Made by a program: the position numbers and the translations under genes
The notes under the pieces: model-generated
Database searches by the model: none
What the model was told of the DNA's origin: nothing
The model's input: the letters and a program-made list of their open reading frames with translations, nothing else
NCBI GenBank assembly: GCA_001655205.1
Contig: LPNZ01009208.1
Coordinates: forward strand, 1 to 28,353
Reading direction: 5' to 3'
Source of the DNA: Lenisia limosa
Taxonomy: Eukaryota; Breviatea
DNA length: 28,353 bases
Shown: positions 12,371 through 22,658 of the stretch, one piece after another
Position numbering within the stretch: position 1 is the stretch's first letter
Layout of the letters: every line of letters starts with the position of its first letter

Positions 12371-15300
12371 ATGGCCTTCCCGAGCACGTATCAGGCACCT
12401 CTGCCCCCTACACCACTGTCCCATTTACCAAATAGTATCCCTATACTACAGCCACAACATCCACAACCGCACTTCTCTGCATCTTCCATTCCTCCAACAC
12501 CCCCAACTACAAATATGGCACCTCCCCGAACAGGTTTGCTCAAATCTATTGAGAGTCATCTCTCTTGTTTCATGGGTATTCGTATTTCCTTCAGTCACCA
12601 GTTGTCTCAGGTTTTTCTGATGATTTTTTCAGTTCCGCCTGTAACGCATAGCTCTCCTTTGAGACAAGAAACCCCCCTACTTGTTGCTGTCTCCTTTTAC
12701 AACGGCTATAACCTATATTTAGGACCGCCTTGCATGGCCATGGGGCAAAATGGCCCAGTGTCATCTACAAATCTGAACAGACTTGGGACTAGGCGTTACC
12801 ACCCTGTTACGGCTATCAAGGTCTGTTCAAGCAACAAAGGGCTGCAGTGACCTTCCAGAGCTCTCCTAATAGAGGTCCTGCTCCTTCTTCTCCAGGGTCG
12901 CAGAATCCATATTCTTCAAATAACCCAAGTTTGTCAAGAGTTACAAGATTTGTGAAACGGAAACAAGGAATGATGTGTTCAGCCGCCGCTTCAAAAGCGC
13001 CATCTCCGGCTACCGTCGTCTCAAAAGTCGAAGGAATTCGCCTGGAAAGCTCTCCCAAAGTTCGCTTGAGTATTTACTAAGCCTAACTTCTAAGGCACAT
13101 TATAAAGATGATGCCCAAGATGTTCTCACACGCTCAAGTGCACCCGGCGTTCTTCCCCCTCCGTGCCGTTCTGTCTCAGAGGTTTACCAGGGTTTTGTGT
13201 TTGTGGATAAGGGATTCATAGTCAAGATTCGGGATGCTGGAAATGCAACAGCGAAGTTTGCCAGGTCGACTCTCTACGTTTTGCCTTATCAAAAGTACCT
13301 TCTTAACCAGGTGGGAGTTTGTATTCATGGTTTAATTGACACAACAGGCCGCCTTACCGTTTGCCATCTTTTTCACTCCTTTTGCCAAGCCTTCAAATGG
13401 GGAGAAGGCTATTGAAACTGCAGGAATTATTAAATGTTTGGGGATTTAATATAATTACAAAGGGTGCATCTAGAGAGATTGTTTGATATTTCCAGCGCCT
13501 GTCACTGGTGGCTTTTCTTCAACCTCCATTGCAACACCATCTTCATCCCCATATGCCCAGGTAGGATTGGAATTTTGAATTGTTGTGGGAAATCAGTTTG
13601 TATTTTGCTATTCTAACCCCAATAAAGATCAAAACACATCCTGAACTCCCAGGTTCCTCAACCGTCTGTGCTGACACCGACACCCATGCCAGAAACGCCA
13701 AATGACGTGCCCGAGGTCCGGCATCATCCTGTTAGGTATGAGTACCTCTATTCATTCACGAGACAGGTGCCAGAGATGCCGTGCCTTTGTTAACCCTGGC
13801 TTCAAGTTCCAAGACGGCGGTGAAATGTGGGCGGTTCTGGGCATTTTTCCTTCAGTAATCGTGGAACCATAAGTGTTAATACCCTAGTATGGTTTGCAAT
13901 TTATGTGGAATCCGATCTCCTGTCCCCGACTATTACCGGTGTGCTTTGAACTTTGAAAACGTCCGGCAAGACCTTCAACAAAGGTGGTGGAAATTTCGTC
14001 AGTTACCTCATGACTTAGACCTGAGCTGAAGTACGGCGTCGTAGACTGGGTTGCGCCCAAAGAGTGGGTGAAGATTTTGGAGTGTTAAAGTACTTTCACT
14101 TTTCACTTTGTTGTGTAATTTCGTTAATTTTTTAGAATGTCATCAAGAGACCCAAAGCCCTTGAGATACATTTTCTTGCTCGAGGTTGTTTAGCCTGCTG
14201 GTCCTTTTGCTAAAATTTGTTTTGCAACCTCCATGGTCACCATTAGATACAAGGCTAATGAGACATTAGGTTAGTGACAGCGCGCTTACCAATGGACTTC
14301 TTTCGGCTAGCTGCTCCGCTATTATCAACAACATCAAACAGTTTGCTGGAAACAGATACCACAGCATAGGATATACTCATGTGGAATATGTACCCTTTTC
14401 AGGTGTTTTCTCTTCCTTGCTTTTTTCATCTTTCTGACAATATAGTCTTCCTGAAAATGCTGAAGTGGCATTTGTTACTTTCAATGATACTATCCACTTC
14501 TATTCTCTTGACGTGATGGTTTGCCGGGAAAGATAAATAGTTTTCTAGTACTCAATCACTCTTTCAGATGTCAAAGCCCCAAGTCATGGTGGTACCTAAT
14601 ATCACTGACCCTTTTTGCCCTTCAAACCAAATCTTTGTTCAGGTTTCGGCAGGTATGATGAAGGTTTCCCAAATACCAAAAACCTAAATTTGCGTCTACC
14701 TATTATGTATCATTTATGATATTATATATGATATGTACATGTATATGATATGTATTTTATGTTCGCTATGTGTACATAAATACATATATACTCTATATAC
14801 TATCATCTACTACATCCTATACTAAATATATAATATATGCATATGATATCATACTATGTACGTAATAATAATAATATGATATCCTATCATATTTTATTTC
14901 TTTTGAAGTTTAACCATTTAGCTCTCGAGGTCCTGGAACCTTTGATGAAAACTCTTCCCAAATTGTTTCCCCGAGAAGTGTGCCACGACTCCTGTTTCGG
15001 TAAGTCTATCTCAAGCAAGGCTCGAAGCAGTGNNNNNNNNNNNNNNNNNNNNNNNNNNNNNNNNNNNNNNNNNNNNNNNNNNNNNNNNNNNNNNNNNNNN
15101 NNNNNNNNNNNNNNNNNNNNNNNNNNNNNNNNNNNNNNNNNNNNNNNNNNNNNNNNNNNNNTTGGACAGGGGCTTTTGTCCTTATTCACGAATCCAATCC
15201 TTGTAGGTATACTGGGGAGGCACGCAGAAAGCTGTGTACACAGAGTTGTAAGGCAAATGACTGGGTGACTTATTATTATACTATTCTAATATCACTTATA

Positions 15301-18300
15301 AGAGTGATGGTGTGGACAGCCAGATACAGCCTTGTTTTATTTCTCATTTCAATATAATATATTATACCCTTTCTCATCTCAACATACATGTATACTACAG
15401 TAAATGTAATTGTGTAATATTTTGTAGGTTCTGCCCTCTCAGCTTGTGAAAATGCTCTCTCTGAATATGGTGGTAAAATCGTTGCTTTTGCTGCCTCCCG
15501 GCCCACTGTGGTAAATGGAAGATTTCATACGGACTTTTAATTCCTTTTTAATACTCATCTCGACTATTTCCTTTCTGTTGTCAGCATTTAGGGACTTGGT
15601 GCGATTGCGTTACGGACAGCCCCTCCGCTCAAGTCCGGGATGAAACAAGTTAGTGTTGAAGACATGCTCAGTTGTCACGATCTTTGTGTGGATTGCTGTT
15701 CAAAATATAGGGTGACATGGACCATGTCCTTCAGACGCCTTCCTCTCCTTGGTACTCCGATTTCCTCAAAACCTGCGTCAGGGACTCCGTTTGTATGAAT
15801 TGAGGGAGTGTTTAAGGTGGTTCAGTCGCTGATTTGAAGCCATGTGTGCAGTTTTGAAAAACACCCTTCGGGATAATTTCGTAGGGAGCTTTTTATATAA
15901 AATAGCCTCGGATAGAAACAAATTAAATATCCATTTTACCTACGTACGAGGTTGTTTCAAAGTTTGAAATTTTTGGCTTCTACATTTTTTTATTTTTGGG
16001 GGTTTAAACATGATATTTGAGGAATTTATATTTTCCCCATCAACTACGCACAACCAGTAGTGCATCATTGTCCAGTTTTTGCACTATTAGACTCATATAG
16101 CCTCGGTTAAGTACATTCCAGGCCGTTTTTTACTCATTTTTACCTATTTTTAAAATTTCGATGTTAGAGCTGTTTCATATGAAAAACTACCCTGCGTTGA
16201 AAACTTCGCACTGTTTCAGTTTATTTGCCAAAATAAAACAACGACTGAACCACCATAATTGCCTTTGCTCCCGTCCATTATTGTTTTCAGCTGTTGATAT
16301 TGCCCTTTGTCCCAGTCGACCTGTTGAAGCTGCCTCTTATGGTAGGTTGTTCCTGAAGGTAGAACGGTCTCTGATCAGTTCAGTTCCACTGACAAGTCAA
16401 ACTGGAGGCGCGCTGAAGTTCATTCCAGCCTTCAACCAAGCCAATGTCCATGGCCATGCACAGCAACTTAACAGCTTCGTGTATAACATATGCACGAGAG
16501 AACAAGGTATTTTTCACAAATGCCTTCCTTTACCATTTAAGTTTACAATTGTGTTGCCCGCGTTCGATGCAGTCAAGGTGTTGAAGTCTCCAATGTTTCG
16601 GGTCCTCTTTCATGGAATAATTCCGATATTCTTATGGTTTGTTACTTCCATTGTTGTTTTGCGAGATTAATAACGATATGACGCCACACTCAGGCTGGAA
16701 GTGATGCGGATAAGTCCATTCTGGTTCACCTTGATTTGGTTGAAAATCTCAACCCACACCGAAACGTTGTCGTTCAATTCGCTATCTTGTAGGCTTTGGT
16801 ATTTCAGAAGATTTAGCAGCGTCAACCAGATAAACCCTTTACTTTTTGTTCTTCAGATTTACAACTGTGGATGGGAGGCGAATGATGCGAACCATCACCT
16901 TCCAAGCACCTGTCGTGCCTGATATGATGCCCGTTTTCAAGGCCTTCGACTGTGACTCTTTTGTGGCTTACCAAGCCCGAAAAANNNNNNNNNNNNNNNN
17001 NNNNNNNNNNNNNNNNNNNNNNNNNNNNNNNNNNNNNNNNNNNNNNNNNNNNNNNNNNNNNNNNNNNNNNNNNNNNNNNNNNNNNNNNNNNNNNNNNNNN
17101 NNNNNNNNNNNNNNNNNNNNNNNNNNNNNNNNNNNNNNNNNNNNNNNNNNNNNNNNNNNNNTTGTTTTCAAATGAAAATGTTGGAGCTGACACTTGGAGG
17201 TACACCCAATGGCGTTTTATCGCGAAATGGCAGAAGTGACACCCCCCGAAAGCAAACTTGTCATCCCAGGTACTTATACAGCCATGGCTTTGATGCCTCT
17301 GATCTATTTAGACAGTTTCAGCACCATGGCCCTTCAACTCCTTGGGCTTATCAAGTCCCCCCTTCTGAATGTTGATGCATACGCCGACTTGAGAGCATCG
17401 CTAGCGTCAAAATTACTTATTCACGGTAGGGGTTAGCTTGCTGTCTTTGCTTTACCCCTTCTAGGTCCTCAAAAGCTTTGTCATGTTTTTGTCCCAGAGT
17501 TTAGGTGCGTGTCACGGATGAGTGAAAGAGTATACGGGGGGTTTTGATTACTGACAACGAGAGGGAGAAGATTGCTTTGTAAACAGAGTTGTATGCAAAT
17601 GATTGTTCATAAACGAAATATGTATGGATGAATTGGAGCTAGATTGATTAAATTTCTGACTCTACCCACTCAACGTTTTTTATTTGTGGTCCAGGCAAAT
17701 AAACCTAACTCAGCAGTCCGGAACACGGGGAATGGGAGGGCGCACGATTTTGCCATCAACAGTGCGGCCGTCTGTCAACCATCTTGTCGACAAAGAAACT
17801 TATCTCATCACCCACGGCTTGGGGCTGATTCTCTACTTCGGCGTGAACTGCGATAAGGAGTTCATTAAGAACGTTCTCGGTACCGAGGTGGGTATGGGTG
17901 TTTCTGGGTTTCAAACGTTTATCTGAAATCAGTACCTTTTTTACCCCTCCCCCCCTTATTANNNNNNNNNNNNNNNNNNNNNNNNNNNNNNNNNNNNNNN
18001 NNNNNNNNNNNNNNNNNNNNNNNNNNNNNNNNNNNNNNNNNNNNNNNNNNNNNNNNNNNNNNNNNNNNNNNNNNNNNNNNNNNNNNNNNNNNNNNNNNNN
18101 NNNNNNCTTGAGAATGAAACTTCCCTCAAAATCAGATCCATCATAACTGAAATCAGGTGATTTCGCTTTTTATAGTGTTATTATCATATAGTATATCATT
18201 ATCATATAATACACAAATTGATAGTATCATATAGCACGTACATATGACGAAGGAGTCAATTTATTTTTTTATAATCGCAAAAAGTAAAATTGGCAAGAAC

Positions 18301-18801
18301 TCTAACTAATAACCCACCACATTAATACATAAAATATGATGTATTTGGGACTCTCCAATTCTGGTCAACCTATCATCACCTTCAAAATAGATGAGAATTA
18401 AAAAAGTACTTTTTTTTTTTTTTTTTTCTCATCTCTTTTCAGAAGAAGAAANNNNNNNNNNNNNNNNNNNNNNNNNNNNNNNNNNNNNNNNNNNNNNNNN
18501 NNNNNNNNNNNNNNNNNNNNNNNNNNNNNNNNNNNNNTATGAACCTCATTGAAGACTCTGACAGCGCGGGGTGTGTTTGGAGAGAATAACAATGTTTTCA
18601 ATGTGTTTGTTTTATTACTTCTTTTTCTTAATGATCTCTCATATTCCAGGGCAAGTCTTGGTAGTGCGTTCAGAGCACTGCACACCTCAGTTATCAATAG
18701 CGTCAAAAGGTTTGCTATCATCAGTGGTTCCAAAGTGTTTTCCAATTATTGCTTTTCTTGATGCTGCTATTGCAATTAACCACAACAATAGTATTCCTTG
18801 A
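12371..18801 (+). CDS. SEC24: COPII coat cargo-adaptor subunit SEC24
   Basis: SEC24 pairs with SEC23 in the inner COPII coat at ER exit sites and binds export cargo. About 30 short exons can be spliced in phase. Domains in order: a Pro-rich N-terminus (FPSTYQAPLPPTPLSHLP), the pre-core strand region (KFARSTLYVLPYQKYLLNQ, LPFAIFFTPFAKP), a zinc finger (CQRCRAFVNPGFKF near 13767 and CNLCGIRSPVPDYY near 13895), and a trunk vWA-like domain (RYIFLLEVSDSALTNGLLSA, AEVAFVTFNDTIHFYSLDVM, PQVMVVPNITDPF, YGGKIVAFAASRPT). Then come a beta-sandwich (VDIALCPSRPVEAASY, TSQTGGALKF), a helical domain (RTITFQAPVVPDMMPVFKAF, TYTAMALMPLIYLDSFSTMA), a gelsolin-like domain (VDKETYLITHGLGLILYFG) and the C-terminal NLIEDSD segment. 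Gaps at 15033, 16985, 17962 and 18452 remove a little coding sequence or intron. The last junction is ambiguous: reading through AAAAGG gives a TGA at 18759-18761, while removing an 84-nt intron gives a shorter tail ending at 18801. One intron carries a TIR element. Confidence 0.93.
14700..14890. repeat. AT-rich TATGATAT-type simple sequence in SEC24 intron
   Basis: This intron segment is almost pure A/T with several TATGATAT and ATATGATATCAT strings (perfect 12-bp palindrome at 14841-14852). It lies between the exon ending near 14642 and the one starting near 14909. Confidence 0.6.
15240..15263 (+). repeat. Dispersed intronic repeat type 2, copy 1
   Basis: ACAGAGTTGTAAGGCAAATG plus ACTG is about 85-90 percent identical to 17583-17605 in another SEC24 intron. 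Both are preceded by GTATAC and G-rich sequence, so the true repeat may be longer. Confidence 0.45.
15298..15363 (+). repeat. Dispersed intronic repeat, copy B
   Basis: ATAAGAGTGATGGTGTGGAC through TTTATTTCTCATTTCAATAT matches 3152-3223 of gene 1. It lies in the SEC24 intron before the exon at about 15429. A weaker match to its 3' half is at 8531-8551 in a TRM10 intron. Confidence 0.55.
15815..16255. mobile_element. MITE-like element with terminal inverted repeats in a SEC24 intron
   Basis: GGTGGTTCAGTCG at 15816-15828 is repeated as its exact reverse complement CGACTGAACCACC at 16242-16254. Extending inward, 18 of 20 positions match. A TA dinucleotide flanks both ends (15813-15814, 16256-16257), the target duplication of Tc1/mariner-type elements. 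The 441-nt body has no transposase ORF. The host intron is 15793-16290 (498 nt); removing the element and one TA leaves 55 nt, a typical size here, so insertion into a normal short intron is the simplest history. The interior has two copies of ATAGCCTCGG (about 15902 and 16098). Confidence 0.72.
17583..17605 (+). repeat. Dispersed intronic repeat type 2, copy 2
   Basis: ACAGAGTTGTATGCAAATGA plus TTG is the partner of 15240-15263. It lies in the SEC24 intron between the exon ending near 17502 and the one star­ting near 17695. Confidence 0.45.
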
Positions 18802-19355
18802 GATAACTTCTCCAGTCGACACCAGAACAGCTTGCAGAGTATAACTGCTCTGCACCACTAATCCCAGTCGCTTTGATTCTTTGATTTCAATAGAAATTCT
18901 TGTTTGGTATTACTCCCCCCTCCCCCTGCAAGAATCCAAGACTTATCAGTTTATCAGTTCAGCCAATGCACAGTTGAACAGTTGCTGCATACACAGCTAA
19001 TACGAATAATGAATGGCAGGTGAGTGTCCGGAAGGCACTGGCCAGGCCTGGAGGGTGGTTCTGGGACAAAAAGGAATCCCTTTACCCCAACCTGGCTCGT
19101 GGGTAACATGCATGGAACGGAGTCTCTCCAGATCCGAGATCCATTTAGGGCCTTGGAGAGTCTAGGTTCGATTCTCCGCGATGGCGTTATTTTACAATTT
19201 TGTCGCTTTTGTGTTTGGAACTAAAAAGTAGCAGAAAGTGAGTGAAAAATTGGTGAAAAAGAGAAAAACTAAAAAAGAAAAATAATACTGAAAACTCAGA
19301 CGAAAGAAAGCAAACAAAGAAGATTCATTCCCTAAACAGATTCCCAGATCTTCTT
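18802..19355. other. Intergenic region between SEC24 and the XRCC1-like gene
   Basis: This is the only tandem gene-to-gene spacer in the window. Its centre (about 19024-19195) is notably GC-rich and can form hairpins. Its right part (19225-19340) is purine-rich, mainly GAAA/AAAG, and probably becomes the 5' UTR of the next gene. No exon is supported. Confidence 0.5.
19024..19200 (+). other. GC-rich hairpin-forming block with tRNA B-box-like motif
   Basis: The block contains GGTTCGATTC (about 19165-19174), which fits the Pol III B-box consensus. TGGCTCGTGGGT (about 19093-19104) loosely resembles an A-box. GGAGAGTC and GATTCTCC form an 8-bp stem (one G-U) closing a 7-nt loop. TTTT runs follow downstream. 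No acceptor stem pairs, so it is not an intact tRNA; a tRNA-derived SINE or chance structure is possible. Confidence 0.2.
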
Positions 19356-22300
19356 ATGGAGATGGAGGTTCAGCTTGAGCTTTGCCCAATCTCAATTGGA
19401 GATGGGGTAAATCAGTCACCAACGTCTTTGTTGGACATGTAGGCAGAGGGGGGGGGGTCAGTGTTCAATCATTTTGCTTGCTTCTCACCCAGTTCTCACC
19501 TTACCCTAGTACTATCCATGGGGAAAAGGCAGTTCTTCATTGTGAAATTGGTAAATCAAGCCCCAAGTCATTAATCACCACTCTTTGTGCAAGTAGGGGA
19601 GGGTGTTTCTCAAAAATTAAAAAGTTCAATATTTCTTTTGATAATGTTACTTTTTGTGTTATTTGAGTTGATCTTTTTTTAGCTACAAATGGAGTGAGTC
19701 ATCTCTCCCTTTCAGTGGCTAATGACAGGTCCACACAGTACCAGAATGCTGAGGTTTGTCTGCATGACAGTGGCTTGGTCTTGGGTTGGAATCTTTTGGT
19801 AATATCACTTTTCAGGTACTCTTGAAAAGATGCTCGGTTGTTGACAGTGGGTTGGAGCTCTATTCATTGAGGCTTGTTGAAACGAATTTCAATTTAATGA
19901 AATTTAGAGTTAATTGCGGGGATTTTTTTTCTTCTAAATTTGTCCATCTTTTTTGGATCCTTTTCTCTTAAATTTGCTTGTTCAGGTTCACACACAATTA
20001 AGCCCTATCGGTTCACTGTAGCTGGAAGAAGTCCCCAAAAGTACATATTTATCACCATTGAAGGAGTTTGCTGGGATATTACAATAGTTTTATGAGTATA
20101 CTTTGTCTTATGTCCACAGAAGTCCGGAGCAACTCTATCAAATATCTGTATCAAAACAAAAGGCTTGTCTACTGGTGGGTCCAGGTACTATAAAGATGCA
20201 TCTTGCATCAATGACAAATACAGAGAACTATTCGTTGAAATCACATTTTGATGATAATCCAATGTAGCACCTGTCAAACTCGAGGGTTTTGCATTTTCGA
20301 AAACTACTATGCAAACAATGCCCAACCCTCTTGATGATCTTCCTGAACTTCCCACTCTCAAGAAGGACATTGTTTCACCAATGACTTGTCCAGGTTGGAT
20401 AGTGTTCTTTTTTAATCCCAATAATTATTGATAGGACCTCTGACATTTTAGCTCCTTTCCAGCGAAAAAGATCAAGGCGCGTATTGCCACCAACAGTCCA
20501 ACCTTTATCAAAATCTATCCAAGTGAGAATGTTGCTTTTTTTCAAAGGTCGACAAAAAAATAATATTACACCACACATATAAGGCTAAGATTTGGAAAAT
20601 GAAAATAACAGTCAGAGATCTTTGATTATCCAGCCAGTCAAGCGGGACATAATGACCAAGAAGCTCGTTGGACTAAACAAGCGAAGCACTGTACTCAGTG
20701 AGTCTTTGAAGCCTTCAAGATCGCAAGTCCCAAAGCGTTTGTGGCGAAATAGTACTGATTGGGACTTTGCAGAGTCTGAATGAGTTTTCATTTAATAGCC
20801 CGAGCTGTACCTGTTTGTTCAGCACCATCTGTCCCAAAAATTGCTCCACCTCAACCCCCGCCTGTTCTACAATCTACTCCAGTACCCCCACCCAGATTGA
20901 GACAAGGTATTTCTTGCTTTGGAATTTGCATTGAATTCGCTTTGTCATTGTGCAAGTGCAAGCTTATTCGCAATAGGTTGAAGAGCATATAATATGAACA
21001 AAGAAGTAAATAATTTAAGTAAAAGGTGAAATTATGTCAAGTAGAGTACAGTATCTCATTTACTGATGAATTTAACTATTTTTTTTTGTTTACTTAGCTA
21101 AATCTTGCTCGGAGGATTTAGATATAGTATATCAAATACTTTATCCGTTCATCTTTGCATATCTTAACTCAAAGCAGGGTTTTACCTTTACCTATCCTAT
21201 CTTTAAAACGCTTAAATAAAGTACGTTACGTTATAAAACAGCGTCAAGCTTGTAGTTTGTTCCAAAATACCCCAAAAAAAACTGCTCAGTACAAAATGAG
21301 CAAAATGAAATGGCTTACAACCTTTAATTTTGTTTTGGAAAGAGTTAACTGACACCTCAGCCCCTAATCCTGTGTCTTCACCGCACGTCCCCAAGAAAGG
21401 TACACTTCCTTTTTTTTCAGTCATATTTTTGAAGCTCACCATTCATTTATTAGTTCCTCTCCCAGCTTCTGTCGCCCCCCAAACCCAGGTAAGGTCTGCC
21501 AAAATAGATGATTTATTGTTCTTACCCAATCTGTTTTGCTTTCTTTGGCTTTAATTCACACCTTAGGAGGTTGAATCTTCGCAATCTTCTGCAGCCCGAA
21601 GGTTAGCCGAGCGCCGGGCCAAAAAAAGAGCCGAGCTTGGAGACAAGCCACCCGTGTTCACCGTTTCTGATGCAATGGCACTCAGGCTTGAACCCAGGGT
21701 AGTCGAATCCCCGAAAAAAACAATCAAGAAGAAGGCTGTTTCAGCAGAACCTTCGAAAGAAGCCAAAGAAAAGGTATCTCAGGCAAAATGTGTGGTGAGT
21801 AAAGTTAACAATGATATTGCGGAATTGAAAGATGAACAAGAGAAAAAGCGCCAGGAGTGGGAGGAAGAGAACCGTAGAATTACAAGGCAGCTCGATAGTC
21901 TGAGGAGAGATCTCAGATCCGCAGAGAAGGAACTTGCTTCTGCTGAATCTGAACTATTTCCTATTGATGTAAGTATTGACTGAACTGTCATTTATTGTCC
22001 CAGGTAGAAATGGATTCTGACTCTGATATACCACCCGCACCTCCCGCACCCTCCTCACAGCCGACATCCTTCTCGTTGGACTCGTTGAAAAAGGTCAATT
22101 TATCTCAACGGCTCCCCAACATATTTGAGGTATTTATGGAATATCTTGGCACTCAAACCCTGCTTTGCTTTACCCTCTAGAAAGTAGTTGTCATGATGTA
22201 TAACGCTGACGGGTCTGAAAGTGAACAGGCTTCAAGAACCATTATTGCCTGCGGAGGGTATGGAACCGTTTTACTCTGCCATTTTATACTTGATTAAATG

Positions 22301-22578
22301 TGATATTACTACAAAACCGTTTATTTTTATAGAAAAATTGAGCAGTACATGGGCTCTACAGTAACACATGTCATTACATCTGGAAAATGGTGCAAAGACA
22401 TTGCTGACGTGGTTCCAAAAGTCAAGGTTGGTTGAAATATAGCAAAATATCTCATCTCCCACTTTTTTTTTATTCAGTCAAAACTTAAACCAAAAAGGCA
22501 ACCACCCCTAAATGGGCAATCGATTCGGCAGCTCATGGCAAAATCCTTCCATGTGGACAGTATAGAATCCCCAAGTGA
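19356..22578 (+). CDS. XRCC1: XRCC1-like single-strand-break repair scaffold with coiled coil and C-terminal BRCT
   Basis: The hand-spliced model runs from ATG 19356 to TGA 22576-22578, with phases matching at each junction used. The N-terminus (MEMEVQLELCPISIGDG, GEKAVLHCEIATNG, AEVLLKRCSVVDSSHTIKPY, RFTVAG, LYQISVSKQKA) resembles the XRCC1 N-terminal beta-sandwich, which binds DNA polymerase beta in animals. Lys/Arg- and Pro-rich linkers follow (IAPPQPPPVLQSTPVPPPRL). An exon at 21569-21970 encodes a basic stretch and then a coiled coil (KDEQEKKRQEWEEENRRITR). The last exons form a BRCT domain: NIFEKVVVMMYNADG, GGKIEQYMGSTVTHVI, and TPKWAIDSAAHGKILPCGQY with the conserved Trp. The C-terminal end lines up with XRCC1 BRCT II (LPDFF...PRW). 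A central BRCT I is not visible. XRCC1 identity is moderate; BRCT identity is strong. The intron 20907-21360 (454 nt) is unusually long. Confidence 0.6.
20907..21360 (+). other. Long intron of the XRCC1-like gene
   Basis: At 454 nt this is several times longer than neighbouring introns. It has no clear ORF and I found no terminal inverted repeats. GCTAAATC...GATTTAG near 21098-21121 forms a short hairpin. An in-frame alternative acceptor at about 21342 would add six codons. Confidence 0.45.
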
Positions 22579-22658
22579 ACAATTATTTATTTATCTTTTT
22601 GATCAATTTTTGGGTCTCATTTATTGTACAAATACAGCAAAACTACTAAAAACACAGA
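22579..22658. other. 80-nt convergent 3' region
   Basis: Only 80 nt separate the stop of the XRCC1-like gene from the stop of gene 7 on the opposite strand. The transcripts' 3' ends very probably overlap. The sequence is A/T-rich with TTTATTTATC. Confidence 0.7.

Noticed and set aside
14837-15506. Possible extra gene on the minus strand within SEC24 introns
   Set aside because: The frames cover AT-repeat introns and the antisense of SEC24 exons, with no domain and no splice logic.
20592-20783. The open frame running through KPSRSQVPKRLWRN as coding sequence of the XRCC1-like gene
   Set aside because: A canonical GTGAG donor near 20699 and the acceptor at about 20798 join in phase to the Pro-rich exon, so this part is better read as intron.
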